From Oscheius tipulae (Eukaryota > Nematoda > Chromadorea > Rhabditida > Rhabditidae), in assembly GCA_037178975.1 (NCBI GenBank), contig JASJZH010000001.1, positions 744,001 to 808,000 of the forward strand: a DNA stretch of 64,000 bases, given 5' to 3'. The notes under the pieces were generated by a model. It saw only the letters and a program-made list of their open reading frames with translations, was not told the origin of the DNA and searched no databases. Positions 34,501 to 47,700 of this stretch are shown here, in pieces. A program made the position numbers and the translations under genes. Positions within the stretch are counted from its first letter, which is position 1; every line of letters begins with the position of its first letter.

Positions 34501-37500
34501 AAAAGTCTATTTCTGAATGGTCGGAGACTCTGAATCAAACTCCGATTTCGTCTATCGCTCCTTCTATCGAGGACCTGAATGAGGCTGTCTCTCAGCTGGT
34601 CGTCTCTCCGGAGCAGATGGTAAGGAATCTATTGATTTGTCATAGAAACTACAGTTTTAGGAGCAGGGAAGCTCGAGAGACTGTGAAACTCCCAAGTTGT
34701 TGGTTGAAGCTCCGATCGCTCCAGCTCACCGTCACGACAAGGAGAAGGTCAGCGGTAGTTTCTTTGTCAATGACCAAAATTTCCTCCTCTCCCGTACAGT
34801 CAGATAGTTTCTGTCCCTTACTCTTTGGGCTATCGTAAAAATTCTATCCCGTACCGTCTCGGAAGTGTGTTCTGTCCCGTACAGTCTCGACTGTCTGACA
34901 GTTTCTGTCCCTACAATCTCTGTAGTAAAAATTTTTTTTCCTCATACAATATCGGCGACAAGATGAGTTTTCTCTCGTACTGTCTCGATGTCAGCAGTTT
35001 TATCCCTTGCTCTTTGGTCTAGCCAGTAGAATCCGTCCCCGTACCATCTCGATCGACCAAACTTGACAATACTTCATAAGTCTCTGCCTTTAGGTGTTGC
35101 TCACGACCAACTTCTTCCCGATGGAAGTGACGTCTAAAATTGTCTACCGTTACGACGTAACAATGACAGTAGTCGCTGCTGATGGAAGGGCTATCACCAT
35201 TTCCAAGACTCCCAAGGACGAGTAAGCTATAGTTTCCTAACTTTCTACCATTTTATTCAGTGCCGGTCGAACTCAGCGTCACGAGACCTGTGTCGCAGCT
35301 ATTCGAGCTGCCTTGGAAATGTACGGGATACGGAGACAGGGCGAGCATGCAATCTACGACCAGGCCGCCATGCTTTTTAGTTCAGATTGCATGGATGCAA
35401 ACTTGAAGCCGGTCAGTCTAACAGAGACAGACTGGGGATTTGTCTAGAAAGTATGGGGAGACAGAGAGCCTAAAACACTGACAGTATCTCTTTTAGAACT
35501 CGAACACTCTCCACGTCTCAATCGACGTCCTGCCTGAGAAGATCCGCCGTTCTCTCGGCATTGAAGGAGCTAAAGACATTGCTATCGAAATCCAGCCCTG
35601 TGCTTCCGGAGAGTCCCAGTTTGACATCTCCAAGTTCCGCGACGCTCACAAGAATAGAGACCTCTCCTCCCTTGACAGATCCTGGCAACAGTTCTATGAC
35701 ATGCTAACCAGCGAGCCCGCTGTTCATGGGTAAGAAAAATTGCTCCTCCTCCATGGATACCCAATTTCAGTGGGAAGTACACGGCCTTCGGTTCCGGCAA
35801 GCTCTTCCCCAAAAATGTTCGTGGTCAAGCAGTCAAGAACAAAGGACAAGAGACTTTCAACGGTGTGAACAAGGGAGTTGCTTTCATTGAGCCCAAGAAT
35901 GACAAAATGGTACCAGCCCTAGTCCTGGATGGTTAGTAACTTTTTTTTATGATACTCTCGCTTCTTAGCCAAAGTCGGCCAGTTCTTCAAGGCCCAAAAT
36001 GTCATTTTGACCGTCTGTGACTTCATGGGCAACTGGGATTACGATGACATTGTCTCGGCGTTCCCGTTCCCCAATCAGAGCAAGCTGGAGAAGGAGGACT
36101 GGGGCAAGATAAATGGTTACATCCGAGGTGAGTCTCTCAGTTTCTCTGTCTCTCTATCGCCCTGTCTTTCTGTACTAAACAATTTTTACCAGGCCTCCGA
36201 TTCACCATAGTCATCGGTAACTCCGAGAGTTCCTTCGTCGCCTCAGGGATCTCCGATCGTCCCATTGACCAGCTCACTGAAAGGAACATGTTGTAAGTTT
36301 TCTTCTCTATCTTTTTGGACTAGAATATTTCAGCGGAAAAGACGTCCCGGTCTTTCAATGCTCCCGCTTCGGGATGTTGGACTTGTCCAATGTTCGTCGT
36401 CACTGGCCGGCTGTCGTTGTCCGTGGGAAGTTTGACAAGGAGGTAGTCACTTCTTACTACCCGATGGAATTCCTGACTGTGGCCAAGAACCAACGCGTCC
36501 CAATTTGCAAGATGGATGATGGGAAACCTAAGCCTCAGCATGTCAACCAACGGTTCCAAGCTATCCACAACATGATCGCTGAACTGAACCTGGATACCAG
36601 CAGTCCCCAGAGCAAAATCTTGAAATCTTTTGGTGTCCGAATCGCCCCTAAACCACTGTCTGTCACTGCTATTCGTCGAGCTCGACCAGCCATCATGGGA
36701 GCCTCTGGAAAGTCTGTACAGCTGGACAATGACCGGGGAACTTTCAAGTTTGACAAGTTCGTGGAGCCAGGAGCCGCTGACGATGTCGTCATCGCTCATG
36801 ACTGTCACTTCGATGTTGTCAGGAAGATGAAGGACAGGCTCGATAAGGTCACTCGTAGTCAAGGCATTCGTGTTGGGAAATGGCACTTTTTGAGCGTCGA
36901 GCAGCGTGCGGGCAAGATCAAGAACGTTTTTGAAACTGTCAAGAAATGGAAGTCTGAGAGAAAAGTCGGCAGAACCGTGCTGATCATCTACGTGGACCAT
37001 GTCGATTCGAAATCTCACGGTAAGTAACTCACTATCACTGTCACTTACCATGAAATTTCAGGCTTCCTCAAGCTCTCCGAGCGAATGTATCTAATCCAAA
37101 CGCAGCACTTGACAATAAAAGTCGCCTCAGAGATCCCTTCGAAAATCATGACCTGTCAGAATGTCTTGAACAAGATGAACTGCAAGCTGGGAGGACTCAA
37201 CTACAGGGTAAATCCAGACAACTATGCGTAAGCTTTGTTCTTTTAAGTAGGCTTAATTGATGTTTAGGGCTCAGGACTGGATCAGGAATGGAAAGACTCT
37301 AGTCATCGGTTACGACGTGGCCCATCCGCCTGGTGTCTCTCGGGAGGATCGGTTAGACAAAAAGCCACCGGTCGATCCGAGTGTTGTTGGGGTGAGTGAG
37401 AAAGAGACACACAGAGAGACAGAAAGACCGAAAGATAGAGACATAGAGACAGAGAGTTTCCAACTTCAGCTCTCTTTCAATGGAGCGAAGAACCCCGAAG

Positions 37501-38719
37501 CCTTTATCGGTGACTTCCACTACCAGCTACCCAAGAAGGAACAAGTCTCCGATGCCATCCTGAATTCCCGAATAAAGTGGATGCTGGAAATGTTCCACAA
37601 GAATCGTGGCCAGCTCCCTGAAAGCATCGTGATCATTCGCGACGGAGTCTCTGAAGGACAGTACGACATGGTATGCCTCATCCTCTGTCCAAAGCTGTTT
37701 TTTAGGTACTGAACAAGGAGTTCCAAGCTATCAAGGAAGGCGTAGAAGAGTTTCAAAACATGAATGAGGGTGAGATCAATGGAATCCAGAACTGGGAGCC
37801 GAAGTTCAGCTTGATTGTTGTCTGCAAGAGACACAACAAGCGCTTTGCCGTGGATAAGGGAAGGGCTTACGAGAATCCGAAGACAGGAACAGTCATCGAC
37901 GACACTGTTACCAGAATTGACATGACTCAGTTCTACATGCAGCCTCACCATGCAAACCAGGTAAATCTTTCACTTTTCCTGGAATTACACCAGTACTTTA
38001 AAATAATTTTGCATTTAGCTTAAACTATACGAGGCCGATATTGCCGCAACTGTATGCACGGTAGTTAGTTCGATGAATATAGCTTTACTCGTTCCCTGCC
38101 GGGGCCCATTGTCGCAGACTTACTATTAGTTTTCGTGGTACGCGTCGTGTTTTCAGGCGTTTTAATGGTATTATTTTATTCTCAACTTAATAAATAAACT
38201 TTGAATTGTATATTGAAGTCCTTATTAAGGTTGTAAATAAATTTTTGGTATTACCCCTCGCGCTGATCGAATGCTCGGCGCAACACGTTTAACGGTTTTT
38301 AGTACTTTGAGGTTTTCGAAAGGTAGTAAATTTATAAATTTTAGGGAACTTCCAAGCTGCCAGCCTTCCAAGTCCTCGTGAACAATGCTCTAACTGCCGA
38401 GACCCAGGACAAGCTCCAGTCCTTCATCTTCGCTCTCTGCTTCAATCACCAGATCTTCGGCGGAGCTGTGAGTCTACCCGAGCCTGTCTACCAAGCAGAC
38501 GAGTGGGCCAAACGAGGCAACGATATCTACAAAGTCTACGCGTTAGTTGATCCGGCCTATGGATTTATAAAATCTAGTTCCAGTGAGACCTACGAGATTC
38601 CTAAGCTCAAGGCTTGGAACAAGAATATCTACTCTACGGCTCCTATTGACTATGAGAAAGTTACCGAGCAGCTCTGCTACCAGAAAACTTCCATGGTGGG
38701 AAGCAGGGTCAACGCTTAA
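32880..38719 (+). CDS. Argonaute A, with long disordered N-terminal extension
   Basis: Twenty-one exons, all in phase: 32880-32959, 33001-33267, 33332-33607, 33648-33934, 33980-34174, 34213-34266, 34465-34619, 34661-34747, 35094-35221, 35261-35411, 35497-35729, 35771-35931, 35969-36127, 36193-36292, 36334-37019, 37062-37227, 37268-37391, 37470-37670, 37706-37960, 38345-38541, 38584-38719; 1,365 residues. Exons 1-7 give a Gln/Asn/Arg/Tyr/Gly-rich low-complexity region of about 440 residues. Exons 8-21 give the N, L1, PAZ, MID and PIWI lobes. The PIWI tetrad is visible: Asp in VIGYDVAHP, Glu in PKKEQVSD, Asp in IIRDGVSEGQ, and Asp (not His) in VYQADEWAKRG, so DEDD. It probably binds small RNAs and could slice. 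The protein ends RVNA instead of the usual aromatic YFA-type end. AATAAA lies at 38811. A shorter product from the ATG at 34482 is possible. Confidence 0.93.
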
Positions 38720-40117
38720 CTTTTTCGTGTTTTTGTGCCTTTTGTCATACAATAATCTGAACTTGTCTTTAATCCTGGCTCGGGTCATTTTCAATTTAAA
38801 TTTGTGTTGCAATAAAGAATTACGGTGTGTTTTTGAGAAGACGGAGAGACATAAAATAATTGCGAGATAGTTTATTAACATGAGTCACACTCCTTCATCG
38901 CATTTTGAGCAAAAACAGGCGCATGTGTTGACCGGCTGCTGACCGCTTCGCGGCAAATTTTTTTTCCACATATCTCTACTAACCGTCAACAATGGCCAGT
39001 TCGCCAGAGTCGACTTGCCGTCTTCATTATATTCTGTTCATGAAAAAGTGTGCATAAGTTGCGGTACGAATTTTCTTGACTCGAAGATTTGTATAGTCTG
39101 TTCAAAATAGTGTAATCTACATCGTTTTCATGCAAAAAACCTCCGTAATCTTGTAGAAAAAGCAGGAAAAGGAAGACCAATTCCAGAGAAGTTTGAAAAT
39201 GCTCAAAACGGCGAGCTTTTTGGCGCGACCGTTTGGAAAATGCTATTATTTTTGAACGCACTATATATAGGATAAGTTGGTGCGCAGCCAAAATCGGGCC
39301 CATTCGAAAATGATTTCTTTTTTGTGACAGACTATAATTTATTGACAGTTTTCACCTTTGTTTCATATTTTTAGAAAACCAACTGTCGCACATCCAAACA
39401 GAGTCAGTAATGGATATTATCGTGAGTTCCGCTGCCCTTTTCACAGACACATATCGACTGATTGTGCAAAGTATTGTCTCGGTCTCCTCACAGCCTTTAT
39501 ATTTAATGCCCACAAGGCAGTGGTAGCTCTTTTTTTCTCACATGTTACGGCAAAACAAACATCCAAACAGAGACAGTCACGCCGGCCGTGTGCCTTCTTA
39601 GTATAGATGTTTAGGGCTAAACATACTGTCCATCCACATACGCACTTGTTTTCTCATAATCCTCTGCCATATGCCTTTCTTGCAGTATCTGTCTGTCACG
39701 AAGCCTGTACCCTTTCCCTAAAACTCTGTGCTGACGAACTGATGACCAAGCCTCGTATAGGGAGACTCAGCTCTCGTAGAATGATTAGGAAGTTTACGAT
39801 TTTTCCTACTAGTCTGATCGACGGGGCAATTTCCCCGCGTTCGATTTCCAATAATGCATCGCGGAATTTTATTGCTTCATAATTTCAGAAAAAAAGCTCG
39901 CTGTCACACTTTCTTCACTCGAATTCACTTATCTTTGCCTGCAGTCGCTCTCTCGCGAACGCTCGTTCTCTTTTCGAGCGGGAAAAACACATGTGTACAT
40001 GACTCATGGTAGTTAAACTATCAGCAAAAGAGCTTCCTGCTGTTTACCTATAGTTTCCTTTTGTATTTTCCTGAATATTTGTATGATTTTCAGTTTGGGC
40101 CATATTAAAAATCAAGA
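38720..40117. other. Intergenic region between Argonautes A and B
   Basis: About 1.4 kb, AT-rich, with AATAAA at 38811-38816 for Argonaute A and a TATATATA-containing stretch near 39262. No gene or known repeat is recognised. A GATTTTCAG acceptor-like sequence ends 24 nt before the Argonaute B start. Confidence 0.45.
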
Positions 40118-43100
40118 ATGGAAACGGTTTCGACCAGTTTTGGCCAGATGAAGCTGGAGAACCAGGCACCGCCGAGACTGGCTCCTGCAAGGAGAGACGA
40201 CAAGGAGAAGGTAAGTTAATGTCTCTGTCTCTCTGTCCCCTGTATCTCTGGCTCTCTACCTCTCGGTCACTGTACCAATGAAGTTTTCAGATCCAGCTCT
40301 TGTCTAACATATACAAGCTCGATATCGTCTCCACCCTTGTCTACCGTCTGGAAATCGAGATTCTTTTATGTGACGAGACCCGGCAGAAGATCTACTCTTT
40401 CTCCAAAGGGCCGGCCGATGAGTGAGTCAATATATCTGGTAATAATTATCACATGGTTGTAGTACCGCCAAGACTAACCGACTGGACATCTGTAGGGAGG
40501 CATTAATGAAAGTTTTTGAAGCCTACGAGCTTTTGAGAGATGGAGAGGCAATCATCTATGATGGTGTCAGTGCCCTCTACTGCAATTTCAACCTAATGAA
40601 AAAAGTTGATCAGGTAAACCTGTGATTTTTTTTTGCAACTTTTAGATCTCCAAGTCTCTTTCAGTCAAATTAGAAGATATTCATCCAGAGACGAGGAGCA
40701 AAATCAATGCCCGATGGCCCAAGGAGATCGAGGTCAAAATATGTCCAGTCAAATCCGGTCTGTCATCTTTTGACATCTCTAAGACCAGATCTGGAGGAGA
40801 CAACGAGCTTCGAACCTTCCTGGAAATGCTCACCTCGGCTCCGTACATGCTGAGGTTTGTCACTGTCTACTGTTGCTGTCATTTTAACTGACTGTTTTTC
40901 AGTGGAAAGTACACTGCCTTTGGAAAGTCTTTCCTCTTCCCGAAAGACGGAAGTCGTGTGGACTACGGCGGTGGCATCCAAGTTATTAGAGGAATCACGA
41001 AGACAGTGAACGTGGTTGAGTCTGACGGGCAGGTCAACCACAGTTTGGCTATCGATTGTAGGTCAGCTGTTTTGCTACCTTCAATGCGTGGTTTCAGGGA
41101 AGTATGTACAGATATTCAAAGAGCAGCCACTGTTGGATCTGTTTAAGCAAACATTTGGATGGAGTTATGACCCGAGAAGGTCTAGAAATCTAGCCGTGGA
41201 TCTGGACAAAATGAACACTCTTATCAGGGGTTAGGCCTTAACTTCAAGTTCGAATTCCCAGTTTTAAGGGTTGCGCCTTTCTACAACTTCCAACTACAAC
41301 TTCCTCGCCATTGGAGTTACAAACGCTCCCCTGTCAGAGTTGGTCGAATCAACTATGTCTAAGTGTGGACATTGGCCAGCTATTATCAACAAGCGGGTTG
41401 AAAACAAGCGGTAAGCTGAGTAGTTTACAGGTAGATAGGTTTAAGGTTGGTTCAAGAATATTTTGCTGTGGACGAACTAGTCGTCGAGGCCAACCAGAGA
41501 GTTCCGATGCACAAGCAGAATGAAGTGGTGAGTGGAAAGAGACAGAGGCAGAGACAGGCCAGTTTTCAGCCTCGTCCCATTGCCATTCAAGAACGCTTCG
41601 ACCAAGTGGCCAGGACCAGACAAGAGCTCCAACAGAACCAGCACAGCCGTGTCTTCGAGGCTTTCGGTGTTCGTCTCTCTCTCGACCCGCTGCGTCCTCA
41701 GGCTATAAGACATCCTCTTCCCTCGGTCATCTACGCCAATGGGGCCAGAGCTCGTCTTCGTGAAGATACCGTAAGTCAATGAAGAGAAATATGATAAAAA
41801 TTCCTTAGGGGATCTGGAAACAGTCTGATACGCGATTCGATAGTTCGATAGTACAGTATGTCGAGCCGGCCAGGATCTCCCATGTCGTCGTCGGAGTCGA
41901 CTGTTCGGACAACATTGGACAGTAAGTTTTGAGCCGATATTTCATAGGTAGTTGGCATCTAAAGACATACCAAATCTTCACGATAGTTTCACACAATGTC
42001 AACTTCTAGGCCGATGTTCAACTCTCTTAAGGGAGCCGCCCAAGAACAGCAGATCCATGCCACGTGGGTCTACCTCCCTTCAACAAGCCAATCAACCAAG
42101 GAAAACTTGAAGAATCTTTTCGAGAGGGTTGTGAAAGAGAAGAAAAACGGCAACTGTGGACAGAATACAATCATTCTCTACGTGGACGACCAGCATAACA
42201 AGGAGAGTCATGGTTGGTACAGTCAGTGTTCTCAATATTTGATAGTTTAGGCCTGCTGAAGATGTATGAGAGTCGGTATGAGATTGTGACCCAGCACATT
42301 ACCACCAAGATTGCCAGAGACATTCCGACCAAACGAGACACGAGGATGAATGTCCTAAACAAGCTGAACGCCAAGATGGGCGGGATGAACTATAGTGTCT
42401 GTCCTGACAGAAATGCGTAAGTCAGAAGGGGGAGAGACAAAGAGATAGAAAGACGGATGAACAGAGAAAAGAAAGACAAAGACATCAATTTTCAGTCAGA
42501 ACATCTGGATCAAGAACGGAAAATCTCTGGTTATTGGACTGGACGTTTCTCATCCAACTGGACCGATGCCGCTGTCAACGGAGAAACTGCCTCCCTCGTC
42601 AGCCTCAGTAGTTGGGGTGAGCTCAACAGAGACAGAGACACACTCTCCATTACAGCTCTCCTACAATTCGACAGATAACCCCGAGTACTTCGTTGGAGAC
42701 TTTCACTATCAATGGGCCCGTCAAGAGAGGATTGAAGATCATATCCTCGTGGGCCGGATGCAAGGAATCTTGGAAATGTGGAAGGAACACAGAGATCTCC
42801 CGGATAACATCATTGTACTGAGAGACGGAGTCTCGGACGGTCAGCTGGACATGGTGGGACCTTGACCATAGTAAGACCAACAGGTTCAGGCTCTGAACCA
42901 AGAGTTTGTGGCTATCAAGCAAGGAGTTCGGCTCTTCCAAAACTCCTGCAGAGCTTCGAACTGGAGGCCCAAATATCTACTCGCTGTCGTAACTAAGCGG
43001 CATAACAAGAGATTCGCCCGAGAAGTTGGAGGCCGAGCTCAGAATCCCCTCATCGGAACAGTGGTCGACCAACAGGTCGTGAGACCAGATCTGACTCATT

Positions 43101-43605
43101 TCTACATGCAGAGCCACAACAATGTCTTGGTAAGAGATTGTCAAACTGCTAAACGGAACAGTTTTAGGGAACTGCCAAGCTACCCAGCTACTACCTTCTT
43201 GTAAATGAGATCTCAGGACAGGATGATACCCAAGACCAGATCCAGTCCCTGTTTTTGGCTCTGGCCTTCAACCACCAGGTTAGTTAGAAAGTGACAGTGA
43301 CGGTGACAGTGGACAACTCTTAACACTTTCTTCAGATTCACGCCGGCTCGACCAGTCTCCCCGAACCCATTTATCAGGCCGACGCTTGGGCTTCTCGTGG
43401 AAAAGGCCTCTGGAAACATTGGGTGTAGGTTTAGTTTTTTTTCTGCTATCTAACAAATGACTTCAGCGACCAAACTTACGTATTCCCTCGAGTCCAGACC
43501 TGGGACACCAAGAAGTACAGCACCGCTCCGATCGATTACGAGAAGATGACCACCGACCTGTCCTACAAGGGAACCAAGCTCGAGCAGTTGCGGGTCAACG
43601 CTTAA
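40118..43605 (+). CDS. Argonaute B
   Basis: Eighteen exons, all in phase: 40118-40210, 40291-40421, 40463-40613, 40646-40854, 40903-41057, 41098-41229, 41269-41410, 41446-41527, 41570-41770, 41809-41921, 42010-42212, 42251-42416, 42496-42616, 42656-42853, 42884-43129, 43168-43278, 43336-43424, 43467-43605; 893 residues. It is a tandem paralogue of Argonaute A sharing many intron positions, but its N-terminus is only 31 residues long before the conserved DKEK-intron. The PIWI tetrad is DEDD: Asp in VIGLDVSHP, Glu in WARQERIED, Asp in VLRDGVSDGQ, Asp in IYQADAWASRG. The linker region has an extra intron relative to A. It ends RVNA. The acceptor at 41445 (TTTAAG) is unusual, because the nearer TTTACAG would give a stop. 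Likely a small-RNA effector, cytoplasmic or nuclear unknown. Confidence 0.92.
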
Positions 43606-44228
43606 AAATACCGATGATGCCTCTGTGCATAACCTACACGTTTAACTTGTCTGTCCCTGTGACCTATATTCAATATAGAACATTCTATTGGCTTCCTTAT
43701 CTTGCGTAATGATGATGGGCTCTCTTAACATTTTCACAGGGCTTCAGAACATGAATTATAAGGGAGCTGCTGGTTTATCGATTCTCAAAGAAGGTTGTAA
43801 TGCAGAGTAAAGTGTTTAGTGTCCCTTAATTTACAGATTTATAGAATTTTTCTGCATTGCGTAACAAAACTTATGAGAACGCAATGAGTATGCAAAAATA
43901 AACTACTTTGCACTTTTCTCAAGCCCAACGTAAAGCCTTGCCATAAAAGCTACGTCACATGTAAAGCAAATAATTTGTACCTAAGCTTCGCATCAATAAA
44001 GATGTTCAACAACCATTCAAAAACCATTGTCCTGCATATGCTCGTTTCCAGAATGTAAGCTTAGATATATTTTATATATTATAATGCACGTTAATACTTT
44101 TAGATTCTCAAACAAGAGCTTGCTCAAACTGCACATGACCCAACATAACATTATGCACATTAAGTGTGACAAGTGGTAAGAGACAATCAAACTATACAAA
44201 AGTCGCTTACGTATTTTGTAACATGAAC

Positions 44229-44330
44229 TGTCCTGACTTGTCTTGTCATCTCTAATCTAGGATAATACTTGACAGAAAAGCTCACAAACATTTTCACATG
44301 ATATCCCAGATTAGAGGTGTCTTGTGTCGC
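44229..44330. repeat. Palindromic MITE-like element
   Basis: A left arm at 44234-44273 (with CTAATCTAGGATAATACTTG) and a right arm at about 44297-44329 (with TATCCCAGATTAGAGGTG) are imperfect reverse complements. The right-arm consensus recurs alone at 53.59 kb (TGTCAAGTGTTATCCCAGAT), where it matches the reverse complement of the left arm closely. No open frame. Confidence 0.5.
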
Positions 44331-44428
44331 TTGTGTTCGTTGACTAGCTTTGCAGTTAAAGATAAAGTCGACTAAAGAAAAGGGGTGGAGAGAGAAAGAT
44401 GCTCTGTGGCCAGAAGAATGGGATACAC

Positions 44429-44576
44429 ATAGAGAAAAAACCATTTTCTCAGAAACATGAAGAACAAACTTGCCACCCTGGCCAAGCAGCAAGGATTCAC
44501 TGCCAGATGGCACGTCTTCTCGACTTCCAATGGGAGCACTCATCAAAAGATTGTCAATCTTTTCGAGTATGTGAAA
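44429..44576 (+). pseudogene. Inverted 148-bp fragment of Argonaute C (intron end plus exon 9 part)
   Basis: Ungapped over 148 bp, this plus-strand stretch equals the reverse complement of 46226-46373 with four mismatches (about 97%). It includes the last part of intron 8, the acceptor CTCAG and the first two-thirds of exon 9, so it was copied from genomic DNA, not from mRNA. It lies about 140 bp beyond the Argonaute C stop, in opposite orientation to that gene. A transcript of Argonaute C reading past its 3' end would carry both arms and could fold on itself. On its own it encodes nothing. Confidence 0.9.
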
Positions 44577-44716
44577 AGGGAATTATTGGTTAGAGGACAC
44601 AACATGAATTAAGGCAAGAGTCACAAAGCAAGTGATGGGGTCGGGGAACTAAAGTACGAAAACAGGCAAGGGTCAACAATCACATAAAAAGTTTGAGAAT
44701 AAGTTACAATGCGTAT

Positions 44717-47700
44717 TTACGCATTAGTCCGAAATTGCTCGAGAGCAGTGTTTTGGTAACAGAGCCTCTTCGACATTTCTTCAAAATCCAATGGAGCAGA
44801 GGAGTAGAGCTTCTTGTTCCAGTTGGAAAGACGTGGGAGTCTCTGGCTCGTATTGCTGAAAACAATTAATTAATGAATGTCTGTCTCTCGCTTAGTCTCC
44901 GGACTCTTCCTATGAACATACCAGTATGCAGTCCAGAGGTTCTTACCGCGCTTGGCCCACTCATCTGCCTGATAAACCGGTTCAGGAAGGGAGACACTGT
45001 TCTGGCTGACCTAAAAGACAGTTTGTTACAGCCTATACTGTAAGTTCCAACCTGGTGCAGGAAGGAGAGTCCTAGGAACATAGACTGAAGTCGGTCCTGG
45101 CTCTCAGTATCAGCAGTCTTCAACTCGTTTATGGGAATGTAGTACGAGGGAAGCTTTCCGGTACCCTAAAAGATAAATTATGATCGTCTGTTGGATAAGA
45201 GACAGAGTGACAGGGACAGTGGCAATAACTTACCTTCAGCACGTTATGCGATAGCATAAAGAAGTGAGTGATATCACTTCTAACGAGCTCCTTGTCAATG
45301 ACCGTCCCAGGAACATGGTTGACCCGGAGACCATTCTCATTAAGGCTAGCAAAACGGTTGTTGTGCCTCTTGGTCACAATGGCTACGACAAACTTAGGAG
45401 TCCAGTTCTTGGCATTATTCTCTTGCTTGTAGATATCGATGCCTCTCTTAATTGCTTCAAATTCCTCGTCTACGACCTAAAATAATTGCATAGTGCTTTC
45501 TTAAAGTTGAGACTTACCATTTTGAACTGGCCGTCGCTGACACCATCTCGCAGTATGATTATATTTTCAGGAAGCTTCCTGTGCTTCGTGAAAAGATTGA
45601 GCATCCACTGGACCCGATCCGTGAGGATGGATGAAGTGACCTGCTCCTTTCTGGGTTCTTGATAATGAAAGTCTCCTATGAAATTTTCTGGATGCTCCGC
45701 GCCATTGAAAGACATCTGAAAGGTTTTTGATTTCATGACTAACAGAGACAGTCAGACAAAATATTGCTATTCACCCCAATGATGCTCGGCAGAGTTGGTG
45801 GCTTCTTATAGCCGAGAACCTCTCCAGAACTTCCAGTAGGATGACTAACGTCATAGCCAATGACGAGGCTCTCCTTATTACTGATCCATGAATCCCTACT
45901 GAAAAAATGTTCAATGCCAAAAACGGACAAGGCACTTACGAGAATTTGTCTGGGATGACCTTATAGTTCAGACCTCCCATTTTTGCATTCATTTTATGCA
46001 AGATATTGCAAGCAGTGATGCCCCGGGAGGGCACAGTCTTAGCGACTTCCATAGTGATCTGCTGTGTGGGGATTTGGTACTGAATCTCGTACAGCTTCAA
46101 AATGTCTGAAACCAAATGCTGTACAATTTAAAAAGTGGTAACCGACTGTGACTCTCCGTATTCGAGATGGAATCAACATAAATGATGAGCACCAATGGAC
46201 CCAGATTTCCATTTACTTTCTCGGCTTTCACATACTCGAAAAGATTGACAATCTTTTGATGAGTGCTCCCATTGGAAGTCGAGAAGACGTGCCATCTGGC
46301 AGTGAGTCCTTGCTGCTTGGCCAGGGTGGCAAGTTTGTTCTTCATATTTCTGAGAAATTGGTTTCTTCTCTATCTCTCCCTCTAAACTCACTCGACGCTC
46401 TGAACATCTTCCCGTTTGAAAGTATCATAGGCAACGACAACATCGTTCAGCTTGGCTGCAGCCACATACTTCAGATTTCTCTCCATTCTCCAGCTCGACT
46501 GAAACTGTATGATTAAGAAGTTTGAAGAGATAGCCTACACTTGAACTATTGAAGATTACAGCCTGATCTCCGCGGAAAACCACGTTAGGCAAGGATCTAC
46601 GAATTGCTGTTGCAGTCATTGGTGACTCCGAAATATGCACTCCGAATGCGTCGAGGATTTGAGCATCTACTCCTCCATAAATCTTGTGTAGCATTGAATT
46701 AATCTTTGAGAATCTTGTCTCGATGTGCATCGGTATTGGCTAAAAGCATGTGTGGTGCTGCAACGAAGTAACAAACCTTCTGCTCGCTCTGTTTATAGGG
46801 CGGGACCATTTGATTAGCAGCTATTTGAAGAAGATCCAGAGGAAAATGGAGCAAGATCTCCTTTTGTTCACCTGTCTTGTCAGTAAGTCTCTTTTTCATG
46901 ATGACAGCTGGCCAATGTGGTAGAACATTCTTGTAGTTGTCGATTGCATGGACGCGATTGCCGCTAAATTACGAATTCTGATACTGTGAAATGTGGCTTA
47001 CGTTTGATGACATTCAAAGGTGATATCCTTCAGTGGGATCTTGCTGATTCCCGAAGTAATGAAGTTGTACTTCATTGATCCGTAGGAGAGAGTCACTCTC
47101 AAACCTGAAAGATAAACTTAGAACTGTCTCTCTATCTTATGTGCTTACCTCCAATGTAATCATTAATCTTCACCCAGTCATCGCTCTCAAAATCAAAAGG
47201 GTAGTGATCATCTTCCGGGCGCCATCCCATCAGTTCACGGACAGTTTGGATCAAGGGCTGTGGCTTGAAGAAAAGTGCCGTTCTGGCGTCAACAGTCATG
47301 GCAGCAATGGGTTGTTTTTTCTCAGTTTCCAGAATCCGAATTCCTTTAACTAGGCCCAAACGCTCCTCCTGTCCTCTACCAACGTCCTTTCCGGGAACGT
47401 TCTTTAGGAAGAGCTTCCGGTCCCCGATGGCGGTGAAAGCACCGCTGCTTATGGCTGGAGAAGTTGTCAGCAGCTCCAAGCATTGAAGAGGAGTCCTATC
47501 CAGGTTGGACAGATCGTCTGCCTGTCTAGCTTTACAGAACTGGCCCAAGTCAAAAGACGAATCTCCTTCCATAGGGATATTTATCTCAATCCTTATTTCT
47601 TTGAGGTCTACCATATCGAGCAGCTTCTTGACAGCGGGAGGAAGTTGAGCCTCGCTCAAGTAAATGACATTGGAGCGCTGAAGCAGTTGTTAAAAAAACC

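Noticed and set aside
36320-37051. 243-codon minus-strand open frame opposite Argonaute A
   Set aside because: It is antisense to the 686-bp PIWI-region exon and is explained by codon bias of the sense strand.
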